Positions 41,535-50,691 of a stretch of DNA of 64,000 nt are shown here, one piece after another. Position numbers and translations under genes: made by a program. Under the pieces are notes generated by a model that was not told where the DNA came from, made no database searches, and saw nothing but the letters and a program-made list of their open reading frames with translations. Positions within the stretch are counted from its first letter, which is position 1. Every line of letters begins with the position of its first letter. The stretch spans positions 1,426,001 to 1,490,000 of the forward strand of contig JAGKQI010000043.1 of assembly GCA_018806915.1 (NCBI GenBank), given 5' to 3'. The DNA is from Phytophthora colocasiae. Lineage: Eukaryota > Oomycota > Peronosporomycetes > Peronosporales > Peronosporaceae.

Positions 41535-42321
41535 TGCGCAGGCATGGGCATGTTTGAACCGTGACCCGAACGACCATTGCCGCGACTGCGCTGACGGCGA
41601 GGACGCCGTTTGTGACCAAAGTGTCTTCATCATTAACGCCGCGTATAAGGATGGTTCCCGACAACAAGGAGGCTTCGCTGACTACATCCGTGTCGATAAC
41701 AACTATGCCTTCAAGATCCCGGATGCTCTGCCATCCGATGCCGCAGCCCCGCTCATGTGCGCCGGCGCGACGGTATTCACGCCACTGAAGCAGGAGGGCG
41801 TCAAGGCGGGCGACCGTGTCGGTGTAATTGGCATCGGCGGTCTGGGTCACATCGCCATTCAGTTCATCCGCGCGTTGGGCGCTGTCCCCGTCGCCTTCTC
41901 TCGCTCGTCGAGGAAGGAGAAGGAGATCCGTGCATTGGGTGCCGAAGAATTTTATGACCTCAGCAATCCAGAACACCAGACCAAAGCGGCTGGAAGCGTC
42001 GACTTCCTCCTCTTGACGGCCGATGCCACGAACATGCCGTACGATCTGTACCTGGGTCTGGTGCGTAAGCGCGGCACGTTCATCATGGTGGGTTTACCCA
42101 GCGATCAGGTAAAGATCACACCGTGGTTTCTCGTCCCTCGCGCCGTGCGTGTCCGTGGCAGTGCCATCGGCAGTATCCAGGACATCAAGGACATGCTGGA
42201 CGTGGCTGCAAAGGGTAATGTGCGTCCGATTATCGAAAAGATGCCGATGAGCGACGTGAACAAGGGTCTGGACAAAGTTCGCGACGGCAGCGTGCGCTAC
42301 CGCGTCGTGCTCGAGAACTAG
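41260..42321 (+). CDS. Zinc alcohol dehydrogenase (CAD/YahK-type), copy B, intact
   Basis: A 353-aa intact enzyme; ATG 41260 gives MATTARTFTGYAAF, aligned with the starts of the other copies (an upstream in-frame codon at 41101 is less likely). It keeps CGICGSD, GHEIVG, the structural Cys set (CLNRDPNDHCRDCADGEDAVC), LMCAGAT and GIGGLGH. The gene starts in the palindrome spacer and runs into the right arm, so only its 3' two thirds are duplicated. It is the sole intact ADH inside the palindrome. If transcribed together with B', it could form double-stranded RNA; that is speculation. Confidence 0.93.
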   Translation: MATTARTFTGYAAFDQSGECKPWQFAPRPLGDEDVEIKVTHCGICGSDVHTLDSGWGPTPYPCVAGHEIVGTVVAVGPSVKSLTVGDRVGVGAQAWACLNRDPNDHCRDCADGEDAVCDQSVFIINAAYKDGSRQQGGFADYIRVDNNYAFKIPDALPSDAAAPLMCAGATVFTPLKQEGVKAGDRVGVIGIGGLGHIAIQFIRALGAVPVAFSRSSRKEKEIRALGAEEFYDLSNPEHQTKAAGSVDFLLLTADATNMPYDLYLGLVRKRGTFIMVGLPSDQVKITPWFLVPRAVRVRGSAIGSIQDIKDMLDVAAKGNVRPIIEKMPMSDVNKGLDKVRDGSVRYRVVLEN

Positions 42322-43767
42322 GCTAGAGGGTGCCAGTAGGGGGAAGTACATCTAATTGTAGGCACCGGCTTGGCAATAATAGTTGTCCTGCAAGTACTAA
42401 ATACTAAAACGGTGAACTTACTGTGCTGGACGAAATTTTAGGCCGAGCTTTGTACTTGATTTCAATATGGTGTCTACTGATACCCGTGAAGTGAAAATGT
42501 CTTCATAATCAAAATATACGATGAATTCTAGGGTCCTGTTGCCAACAACTTGTTGAAGGTGAAGTTGTTGTCAGTGCTCGGCATTGCTCACTTCCTTCAA
42601 TCAAGCAGCTCAAACATACCTCCTCTCCCTCCACTCGACTTAGCCATGTTCGTTGCCCCCAGAACGGTAAACGCCTTTGCTGCTTTCGACAAGTCGGGCG
42701 AGTGCAAGCCGTGGCAGTACGAGTCCCGTCCACTCGGCGCTGAAGACGTCGAGATTAAGATTTCGCACTGCGGTATCTGCGGCTCTGATGTCCATCAGAT
42801 CGACAGCAGTTGGGGGCCCTCAGAGTATCCCTGCGTCGCTGGACACGAGATCATCGGCGAAGTGACTGCGGCTGGCCCACACGTGAAAAACTTGTCTATT
42901 GGCGACCGCGTGGGCGTGGGTGCTCAAGTATGGGCGTGTTTAAACCGCGACCCGAACGACCACTGCCGGGACTGTGCCGATGGCCATGACGCTGTGTGCG
43001 ACAGCATCGTTTGGGCGATCAATGGTGGGTACAAGGACGGCGCCAGGTCGTTCGGTGGATTCGCCGACTACATCCGCGTCGACAACAACTACGCTTTCAA
43101 GATCCCAGACGCGTTGTCATCCGATATTGCAGCCCCGTTGATGTGTGGCGGTGCGACGGTGTTCACGCCACTGACGCAGGAGGGCGTCAAGGCGGGCGAC
43201 CGTGTGGGTTATTGGTATTGGCGGTCTTGGTCACATCGCTATCCAGTTCATCCGAGCTCTAGGAGCTACACCGGTGGCCTTCTCCCGCTCCGCCAACAAG
43301 GAGAAGGAGATCCGGTCGTTGGGAGCTGAAGAATTCTACAACTTGAGCGACCCGGGGGATCAAAAGAAGGCGGCTGGCAGTGTTGACTACCTGCTACTCA
43401 CTGCCAATGCCGCGAACATGCCGTACGATCTGTACATGACGCTAGTTCGCAAGCGCGGCACCCTCATCATGGTGGGCCTTCCGGAGGACCAGGTGAAAAT
43501 CTCCCCGTTCTTTCTCGTACCTCGTGCTGTCCGTGTTCGTGGCAGTGTTATGCGGCAGCATTGAGGACATCAGGGACATGCTGGAGTTAGCAGCCAAAGC
43601 GAATGTGCGTCCTATTATTCAGAAGGTTCCAATGCAGAATTTGAACAAGGGTCTCGAAATGGTGCGGGACGGTAGTGTGCGCTACCGTGTGGTGCTCGAG
43701 AACTAAGGATGAACGAAAGAACACGCTGGCGTTGGTTCAGCGATCCTAAAAACACGGTAAAAAGAAT
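41535..43767. repeat. Right arm of the large inverted repeat
   Basis: About 2,233 bp, reverse complement of 38799-41029. It carries the 3' part of ADH B and the whole of pseudogene A. The outer end is at ggtaaaaagaat (43767), where similarity to the left arm stops abruptly. Confidence 0.93.
42646..43706 (+). pseudogene. Zinc ADH pseudogene A (right palindrome arm)
   Basis: Mirror copy of A'. It starts at ATG 42646 and has the same two frameshifts: two bases missing at about 43,208 and one extra base at about 43,552. Differences from A' are few, for example Thr for Lys in FTPLTQEG and Glu for Lys in ANKEKEIR. Catalytic and structural zinc ligands are otherwise present. Its 3' end is 62 bp from the outer end of the arm. 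Confidence 0.9.
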
Positions 43768-43805
43768 ACAATCTTGTACTTGTATTCACTCGCGCAGTTG
43801 TCTCC

Positions 43806-44989
43806 TTACAAATTTGAAGGTACTCTCTCAACGCCAGGGTTTTCAAGGACAACACGATATCGCACCCTGCCAGAACGCACCATCTCAAGACCATCGTTGA
43901 CTGTCTCCATCGGTAACTTCTGGATAATTGGTCGTACGTTCCCTTTCGAGGCTATATGAAGCATTTCCCTCACGTCCTGGCTCCTGATCTTGCTACCAAC
44001 AAGGCGCTTGCCGTTTCTCACGCTGCCCAGGCTGCAGATGAGCTTGTCGTTAGGTAGACCGACCATGATGAACGTGCCACGTGGCCGGAGCAGGCTGAGG
44101 TACGTGTCGTACGGCATGCTGTTAGCATCGGCAGTGAGCACGACAGTTCTGACAGATCGAACCGCTCGTATAGCGTCTTTGGGATCGAGATTGTAAAAAT
44201 CTTGAGCTCCCAGAGCACGAACCTCTTGCTCTTTTTCGGTCGAACGAGAGAAAGCAACGGGAATTCCACCCATTGCACAGATGAATTGAATCGCCAGGTG
44301 ACCGAGGCCGCCGATACCGATGACCCCCACGCGGTCACCAGGCTTCACAACTTCACGTCTCAACGGAGCAAACACCGTTACACCAGCACACAGCAACGGC
44401 GCCGCCTCGTCGGACGGGATGTTCTCCGGGATTTTTTTAACACGTAGTCGCCTGCCACACGCACAAAATCCGCATAGCCCCCGCAGGACTTGGATCCGTC
44501 CTTGTACAGTGAGTTGTAGGTCATGACGACGTTCTTGCAATACAGATCGAAGCCATCGGCACACTTACCACACGGCGAACTGGGGTCCTTGTTGCGGCAA
44601 GCCCAGACCATAGCACCCACACCGACGCGGTCGCCCACTGCGAGGTGTTTGACGTCTGATCCGGTGGTGGTGACTGTGCCCAAGATCGCGTGGCCTGTCA
44701 CGACCGGGTACTTTGCAGGACCGCAGCCGCTATCCAGCGTGTGAACATCCGAGTCGCAGATACCGCAGTGCGTGATCTTGATCTCCACATCCTCCGTTCC
44801 CAGAGGACGGGGCTCGTATTGCCACAGCTTGCACTCGCCCGACAAGTCGAAGGCGGAGTTAAAGGAAGATAAGGCGTACGTGGCTGGGGGTGAAATGCAG
44901 AATGAAGCGATGGAGACTGAAGCGGGGGACTGATCATCAAAGTCGATGTTGAAATCGCTGTGGTCTCTGGCATTTGTCCCCGCCATCAC
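43806..44989 (-). pseudogene. Zinc ADH pseudogene C, frameshifted in an A-run
   Basis: A further ADH copy, more diverged. The N-terminal frame starts upstream near 44989 and stops at 44378; the C-terminal frame picks up at the KKIPENIPSD segment and ends at 43806. The break is in a run of seven T on the plus strand (44432-44438), so a homopolymer sequencing error is possible. Other decay signs: GHE is GHA (second zinc-site residue lost), CGICGSD is CGICDSD, and the glycine loop partner is FICAMGG. The N-terminus carries about 35 extra residues. Probably not functional even if the frame were whole. Confidence 0.8.
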
Positions 44990-45776
44990 GTATGATGAGC
45001 AGTTTTACCCCATGTCTTGACTCAGGACGCTGGAGTGAAGTCAAAGGTAAGTAGAATCTTATCAAAAGCTAGCGAAAGCTTCCCAACGTGGAAGTTCCAG
45101 TTCGCTATACACCGTTATTGGGGATTTTGAGACATCTCTACTTCGCGGGAAATCTATGTCCAGATAGATATTCGGATGCCCGGGCGGAAATTGCAAGTTT
45201 CAACAAAACCAATGCAGATTTTACAAGAGACCAGACAGAGTTCACATACATACCGGTACATGTACCGGTACTTGAAAGTTCCGCTTGAATTAATAAGCCC
45301 TTAAGATTTACTATGGTAGTAGCTGAGGATGTGGTTCATGTTGTGGTGCTGTGATCTACTGTACATTCCTTTTAAAACAGCTAGGTCTATTAGACAGCGG
45401 TAAGTCCCGACAGGACTTTGAATGATTGAAGCATTGATTCAAAGTTACCGTAGTTACTCGGGTTTTAGCAAGTGGTAGAGGCTCACAGCCCTGCATGTAG
45501 ACAGCTACAGCACGCTTGCTGCAATTATCACGGTTTCCTCGTCGTCGTAGCGCCACCAATCCCCAGATGGATCCACTCCTCCTCGGCGAGGTGGAGTCTC
45601 CACTGGAGAGGAATGGACAAGAAATTGGCAGGAGATTTGTTTTTGACTACCGGTAATCACATTTCTCCATCTCCAGATGTACACGTACGCTGTCATGAGC
45701 CGGGCACTCGTCCAAAAACGCACAGCAGGGAATTTCCTGCGGTCTGGTACGTACTTACTACTGTAGTAGTACACTA
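44990..45776. other. Intergenic, no supported gene
   Basis: About 790 bp between ADH pseudogene C and the pogo-like element. It contains a 20-bp perfect palindrome but no coding frame or family I recognise. Confidence 0.5.
45251..45270. repeat. 20-bp perfect palindrome
   Basis: TACCGGTACATGTACCGGTA reads the same on both strands. The half-site TACCGGTA also occurs near 20,053 and 45,649. Confidence 0.8.
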
Positions 45777-45778
45777 TA

Positions 45779-46570
45779 CCGAATTTCCTATCTAATAGGG
45801 CGCACCTGTCAAATCTCTAGATAGAGGCATTAGCCAATAGCGTGCCAATGTGCTGATAACAGGATAAATCTTTCTCAAAGGGCACACCGTAGAAAAGGTC
45901 CTAAATCTGGCTCTCCTGATGACTGCTGGACGGGAAGCATTGCCAAAATGGCCTCGAAGCTCCACCCGTGGGGCGCATCAGCATCAAGGGTGTCCGCAGC
46001 AAACCGTGCGGTGATCTGCGCGATAGCGTCACCAACAGCAAGAAGGCACACATAATGGCGTATTACCACGAGCACGGCATGCACAAGACAATCAGAAAAT
46101 TCTACGACAAACTGCAGACAACCCAGAAAAGGAGTAAAAAGCGCTTAATATACAAGTGGCTTAAGAAAGAGGACGAAATTGTTGGCGCAGTGGCAAGTGG
46201 TCGGGGGAGTTTGCAAAAAAAACGACCTATGGGGCTGTCAACTGTGCTGGAGGAGGAGGAGGAAGACATGATTGCACGCTGGGTGAGAGATCTCCGCCGA
46301 GAAGGAGTGCCTGTCTCGCCGTTCATGCTGCAATCGCAAGCCAAAGAGGTAGCCGTAGGTGCTGGGATTGCTGTCGGCAGTTTTGCAGCATCACAACCTC
46401 GTTGGCAGATTAGAAGCTCTCGATGTAGCTGTAGACTTAGGTGTAGATTCGCTCTTCTTGACTGAAAGCAATACATGATTGGCTGCACTTTCTATTCCTA
46501 TGTAATTCAAATCCTTGCATGTTTTATTGAGCTAACAGTAATGGTGCGCCCTATTAGATAGGAAATTCGG
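45779..46570 (+). mobile_element. Pogo/Tc1-type element with perfect 28-bp TIRs
   Basis: A 792-bp element. The first 28 bp (CCGAATTTCCTATCTAATAG...) at 45779-45806 are repeated exactly, inverted, at 46543-46570. TA flanks both ends (45777-45778, 46571-46572). The interior encodes a CENP-B/Tc5-like DNA-binding domain but no DDE catalytic domain. It is therefore an internally deleted copy that may be mobilised in trans. Confidence 0.88.
45968..46465 (+). CDS. Truncated pogo-like transposase, DNA-binding part
   Basis: A 165-codon frame inside the element. Residues 20-70 (SKKAHIMAYYHEHGMHKTIRKFYD ... IYKWLKK, read as a helix-turn-helix) and 90-125 (ARWVRDLRREGVPVSPFMLQSQAKEVA) match the two-part CENP-B-type DNA-binding domain of pogo/tigger transposases. 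The sequence then runs into unrelated residues and stops; the DDE domain is missing. Start codon uncertain (the first codon of the open frame may not be used). Possibly makes a DNA-binding repressor of related elements, but this is conjecture. Confidence 0.6.
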   Translation: MGRISIKGVRSKPCGDLRDSVTNSKKAHIMAYYHEHGMHKTIRKFYDKLQTTQKRSKKRLIYKWLKKEDEIVGAVASGRGSLQKKRPMGLSTVLEEEEEDMIARWVRDLRREGVPVSPFMLQSQAKEVAVGAGIAVGSFAASQPRWQIRSSRCSCRLRCRFALLD

Positions 46571-46572
46571 TA

Positions 46573-46910
46573 GTGATGACCCATCGTACTGTCGCGACCT
46601 GATAAGGATCGGGTACTAGCGGGCTGTTATGTGAGTGCAGGTCCGGGCAGGGAGGTAGAAGACTTAATTAAAACAAATGTAAGTGTCTTGTTGTTGTTCT
46701 TCTTCTTAGCAGGTAAAATCACGACTGACTAGTTATGCAGGGAACTCACTGCTCCAATGCACACTTGTAAGGGTGACTCCCCGTCGAAACACTAGAGCGG
46801 GAGTCCTTGAGAGTGTCCTCCCTCCGCACGACACTCGCGGGAGGATGTTGATAGACGGCACAGACTGTAGTAAACGGGGACGTACCCCGGAGTGGACCTC
46901 GGACGGAACA
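46573..46910. other. Non-coding, possible left edge of the gypsy element
   Basis: Sequence between the pogo-like element and the membrane-protein ORF. From about 46,730 the base style (frequent agtc/tagt) matches the gypsy region. No LTR end could be fixed because the matching 5' LTR would lie beyond base 64000. Confidence 0.3.
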
Positions 46911-48083
46911 CTACGCCAAGTGGTCACAACACGACGAGTGTGACGAATGACAAGGCCCCGAGGCATGGGGCACAGCCGTACACGCAGGTTCGGACGTCAT
47001 ATTCCCGGGCACGTGACAAACTCCCCGACCAAGAGCCGAGCGTCCGCGATCGGCACGGCCGTGCCCCATGTCGCGGAGGCACTGCACGACGCGTTGCTCA
47101 TCGCTACTGAGAACAAAGCCAGACTCGACCTCAGGACGGTAAGTAGTCAGCGAAGGAGTAGTAGTCGAAACCTCGTTCGGAGTTTTGCTCGGAAGGACGG
47201 AGCTCCTCCCTTCAGAGAGAGTAACAGTAGGGCGGACGGTTTCGACGGGAACTACGGAACTTCTGAGACTAGCAAGGCAAGCAGCCTCTCGACGGTTGCA
47301 TCGATTCACTTCGCGGCGCACAGACTTTAGCGCCTTCTTCACCACAAATCGGGGAGCAGCACTCTTCAGACGGCTACTTCCTTGGCCAAATCGCCAACCA
47401 TGGGTCACAATTCCGACAGCAACAATGACGCCTGTAGTGGGAGTTAGCCAGCGAGTCCACGCGAACACTACGTTGAGTAAATTCGTCACCACGAGCACCA
47501 CGGCTAAACCAGCAGTTCCCAGGGTCACGAACTCCAACAGGTCGTACAGCATCATAGGCACGTGAATGACCAGCGAGAGTACTAGTAGGATAAACCAGCA
47601 GCAACCCTTGACGATGGCCAGGACTCGCTGACCAACGGTTGCCCAAGCCTCCCACGTAGCGCGAGAGTAAGCCAAGTAGGAATATCCCGAACGCATGCTC
47701 AAATCCGGGAGGTAGTCGCCAAAAGTGACCAATAAGGCGGCCCACCAACTCCGTAACATTACCCCGTACGGACCATATTCATCTTCGCCTTCCTCCAGTA
47801 CTTGGACAGGGACGGCAAAGAAAGCGTTCCACAGAGCGAACACGTACGACGGTCCAGCGAGTTGGTTGAGTTCGGGGTCGCTAAGCACTTCCTGGTATCG
47901 AGTCACAAAATTGAATAGTATCGACGAGTTCACAGACACCACCATCCAGGCTTGAGTCGTCAATGACCAGGCTACTCCACGGACCGAAGACGTCAACACC
48001 CAGAGCAGCACAGTAGTTAGGTAAGCAGGGAGTAGCTCGAGACGGAAGTAGTTCTCGTACGCGGACAGTAGCAGCTCGTACAT
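46911..48083 (-). CDS. Unknown multi-pass membrane protein, possibly retroelement cargo
   Basis: A 390-aa frame from ATG 48083 (open to 48170). I do not recognise it. There are about five hydrophobic segments: YLTTVLLWVLTSSV, QAWMVVSVNSSILF, WWAALLVTFGDY, CCWFILLVLSLVIHVPMML and GLAVVLVVTNLLNVVFAW, then TTGVIVAVGIVTHG. A basic, Ser/Thr-rich tail of about 150 residues follows. It lies on the same strand as gypsy pol, 2.6 kb beyond its stop, and diverges from the 544-aa ORF. That place would fit an env-like or cargo gene, but there is no signal peptide, fusion peptide or cleavage site that I can point to. Confidence 0.45.
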   Translation of the reverse strand: MYELLLSAYENYFRLELLPAYLTTVLLWVLTSSVRGVAWSLTTQAWMVVSVNSSILFNFVTRYQEVLSDPELNQLAGPSYVFALWNAFFAVPVQVLEEGEDEYGPYGVMLRSWWAALLVTFGDYLPDLSMRSGYSYLAYSRATWEAWATVGQRVLAIVKGCCWFILLVLSLVIHVPMMLYDLLEFVTLGTAGLAVVLVVTNLLNVVFAWTRWLTPTTGVIVAVGIVTHGWRFGQGSSRLKSAAPRFVVKKALKSVRREVNRCNRREAACLASLRSSVVPVETVRPTVTLSEGRSSVLPSKTPNEVSTTTPSLTTYRPEVESGFVLSSDEQRVVQCLRDMGHGRADRGRSALGRGVCHVPGNMTSEPACTAVPHASGPCHSSHSSCCDHLA

Positions 48084-48170
48084 GGTGGAGTCAGGTAGAA
48101 GTCGCAGGTAGGAGTCACGAGAGTCACTTAATTCGGAGGAGTCGAAAGAGAAAATGGCAGGAGTGTTCAC

Positions 48171-48485
48171 TCAGCGCCAAGCCCGGTCAAGCAAAGGGTC
48201 CGACTCGACAGGAGGTCGAGGAGCTTACACTTGACCGTTGTATGAAGAAATATTCAAGAAATTCCACTGAGCCGTTCTCATCAATCCCCGAAGTCTTTCG
48301 CGGGAATTACCCGGAAACACGCACGTCTCGTCCCAGGGTACAAGGGGATCTGAAGGCAGAGTTCTCAGAGGAGTACTCAGGGGACCGTATAGTCAACCTT
48401 CAGCCAACGAGTGGCTCTCATTCCTCAATTTGCTACGGCTCCGGCACCAAGACCACAGATTCCAGTCACCGCCTTCTTGTGAACG
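48171..48485. other. Divergent region between two unknown ORFs
   Basis: About 315 bp separating the leftward membrane ORF and the rightward 544-aa ORF. It presumably holds both promoters if the ORFs are expressed. I see no clear initiator motif. Confidence 0.35.
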
Positions 48486-50120
48486 ATGGGAGCGACTAAG
48501 TCCGCCCCAGGCACGCCACGTCCCGCTTCGCCGTCCTCCTCGGCACCAGCCACAGCATCTCTGAACGACGAAATAGTCAAGCAGATCACCGCAATTCTCG
48601 CACCCGGAGTAACTTCGTCCGAGGAGAGGGTCAAGAAGCAAGCACAACGAGAATTCTGGACGGCCATGAGGGAGAAATTATCTGTGAACGAAGGCTCTTC
48701 CGGACTATTTGTCTTGGACCAGATTGCTCTGTCCATCCTCGACGACACGGACGACAAGGACTTGGCCTTCACGGACCCAGTGATGTTGCTGCCTAAACCT
48801 TCGGCACAACGTGAAGCCACTAATGCGTATGTCCATGAGCGATTCTCGAACACCCACGACCTCCCAAACCCAGAAGTTAGCTCGGCACCTGTAATCCACG
48901 GCAAGGCTCCTCCCGTCGCGAAGATTACTCCTAGGCAAAAGGTTCCCAAGAAGAAGGGGAAAGCGACGGCATCCGAGGCGGCTACGAGTGCAGCCCTCCT
49001 GGCCCTCGGCAAGGATCAGTCTCCTTCGGTGTTGGGTAAGCGAAAGTCGTCGTCTAAGAGCCCCCAGGAGTCCAAGAAGGCGAGAGAATCAGAAGACGCG
49101 ACAGCGACTCCACCCGAGACCGACTTTAGTCCTCTAGTGTTGGCCGACAACACTCCGGTCAGAATCTCGGCCGACGTCGAAGCCATCTACCGTCGAGCGG
49201 CTAACATGAACAAGTTTTGTTTCGAGCTCGCGTATCCATGGGAACACTCTAAAGTGTGGTACGACCCTCTCGAGAACAGGGATCTACACATCGCTCACTG
49301 GCGCTTCTGGATGGCGAATCGAAGTCGCTTCTTTGAGTGGCAGCTCAATGCTCCCCTAAGGAGTACTACTGCTCGGGGTCAGCGTCGCCGCTGGAAACAG
49401 TTGGCATGCACCGAGCGACTCAAGTTCCTAAGTCGCTGTATCGAAAGTTGGGGTTACTACGGATTCCTGCGGCCCTTCGAAGGTGTCGAACCGGATCGAC
49501 GATTGATGTGGATGGGCGGACAGCCAGGCAAGAATGCTCCGGACGCGAACAAGTACGAGGGTCCCACGATGATGAATCTCACGTGCTTATACTCGCAGGA
49601 TCGAGAGGCGTATCACGCTCGCGTCAAAGGGGCTTTGAAGCCCTTCCAATTGGACCAGGGAGGGTTTCGCAATATTACATCCTTGCTGGTGTCTACCAAC
49701 GCTTTGGATCCAGATCAAAAGCCTGAGTACCGGCTGACGGACGAAGCTCTGGCCTTAGTCCGTAGGGATGTCTGTTCGAAGGAGGACCCCGACAAGGAAC
49801 GGTGGGTGGGCGATCGACTCTCCGGTGTTTGGTACAAGTTGACTCACAGTAGTCGCATCGAGAAGAAGGAGAAAGAGATCAAGGAGAAGGTGAAAGCTGG
49901 CAACTACCAGCCCTCTCCCGTTCCAGCGTTCAGTGTTAAAGAGGAGAGCGTGCCAGGATTCACTCTCTGCTTTCGCCCGGACGGCAGCCCCACGGCCGAG
50001 ATAGCCACGCCGCTAAAGGGGTTCCGAGGAAAAAGGGGATCAGAGGAGAGCGGGTCCGAAGACGAAAGCGACTTCGAGGAGGACGACCTTGACGAGGAGA
50101 AGCCGCCAGTGCCAACTTAA
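48486..50120 (+). CDS. Unknown 544-aa protein, antisense to the neighbouring gypsy pol
   Basis: An uninterrupted 544-codon frame from ATG 48486. The first 200 residues are low-complexity Ala/Pro/Ser/Lys-rich with nuclear-localisation-like patches (KVPKKKGK, KRKSSSKSPQESKK). Residues 215-400 form a compact domain rich in Trp and Arg (WYDPLENRDLHIAHWRFW, RRRWKQLACTERLKFLSR, WGYYGFLRPFEG) that I cannot assign. The C-terminus is acidic (ESGSEDESDFEEDDLDEE). It runs against the pol direction and ends 571 bp from the pol stop. It may be an antisense accessory ORF of the gypsy element or a host gene next to it. Confidence 0.5.
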   Translation: MGATKSAPGTPRPASPSSSAPATASLNDEIVKQITAILAPGVTSSEERVKKQAQREFWTAMREKLSVNEGSSGLFVLDQIALSILDDTDDKDLAFTDPVMLLPKPSAQREATNAYVHERFSNTHDLPNPEVSSAPVIHGKAPPVAKITPRQKVPKKKGKATASEAATSAALLALGKDQSPSVLGKRKSSSKSPQESKKARESEDATATPPETDFSPLVLADNTPVRISADVEAIYRRAANMNKFCFELAYPWEHSKVWYDPLENRDLHIAHWRFWMANRSRFFEWQLNAPLRSTTARGQRRRWKQLACTERLKFLSRCIESWGYYGFLRPFEGVEPDRRLMWMGGQPGKNAPDANKYEGPTMMNLTCLYSQDREAYHARVKGALKPFQLDQGGFRNITSLLVSTNALDPDQKPEYRLTDEALALVRRDVCSKEDPDKERWVGDRLSGVWYKLTHSSRIEKKEKEIKEKVKAGNYQPSPVPAFSVKEESVPGFTLCFRPDGSPTAEIATPLKGFRGKRGSEESGSEDESDFEEDDLDEEKPPVPT

Positions 50121-50691
50121 TGTGCTAGCGCGAACGAGTGGAAGGGCTTCGACGCAGGAGTAGGATGGCAGTTTATATCGCTTCGTGTAGTCACCAAATT
50201 TTAACCGCGTAATCTCAAGTCGCCTTCTCGTTTCACCTTCATTATTTCCAGTCAAAACCGTCGCTCTTCCTCGAGGTGGAGTCTCTCCCTAGTCTTGTGA
50301 CACCCGGAGTCACAAGACAGCTCCACTCCGTCGATGATCACCAGGAGAAGAGGAGTCACCGGACCACCAAAGTCACCGAGTAGTCGATAGTCCCCAAATA
50401 AGCAGTGGTCATCCAGCAGTAGTAAATCATCAGACAGTAGTCAATCATCAAGTAGTAGTTGCCGCCAAGTGAAGTCCATTTCATCGTCTCGTAGTAATCG
50501 GCAGTCACGGCACAGTTGAGAGTATCCTCAGCAAGGCAGTCGTTGAAAGTTCACAGGATTATGCAGGGACAGTCATTAGACCGTCCAAACGTAGTCGAAA
50601 ATGTAGAGAAGAGTGTTCCGCTCGAACACTCGCATCGCAGGACTTATCGTCAAGAGGAGTCGTCACTGTCTTGACTAGTCCGACTCATCAC
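50121..50691. other. Non-coding stretch beside pol, candidate LTR sequence
   Basis: 571 bp with no open frame, between the pol stop (50692) and the end of the 544-aa ORF. It contains TGTGAC/GTCACA termini-like strings in a hairpin and many short agtagt/agtcg repeats. It may hold the edge of the 3' LTR; this cannot be confirmed without the other LTR. Confidence 0.35.
50276..50326. repeat. Interrupted hairpin with 10-bp perfect inner stem
   Basis: GTCTTGTGAC (50292-50301) and GTCACAAGAC (50309-50318) are exact inverted repeats around ACCCGGA. An outer GTGGAG/CTCCAC pair extends it. Confidence 0.75.

Noticed and set aside
41347..41976. Long antisense ORF (209 codons) opposite ADH B, with similar ones opposite other ADH genes (25272-25910, 26612-27271)
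   Set aside because: They follow codon bias of the sense genes, appear in every paralogue and show no motifs.
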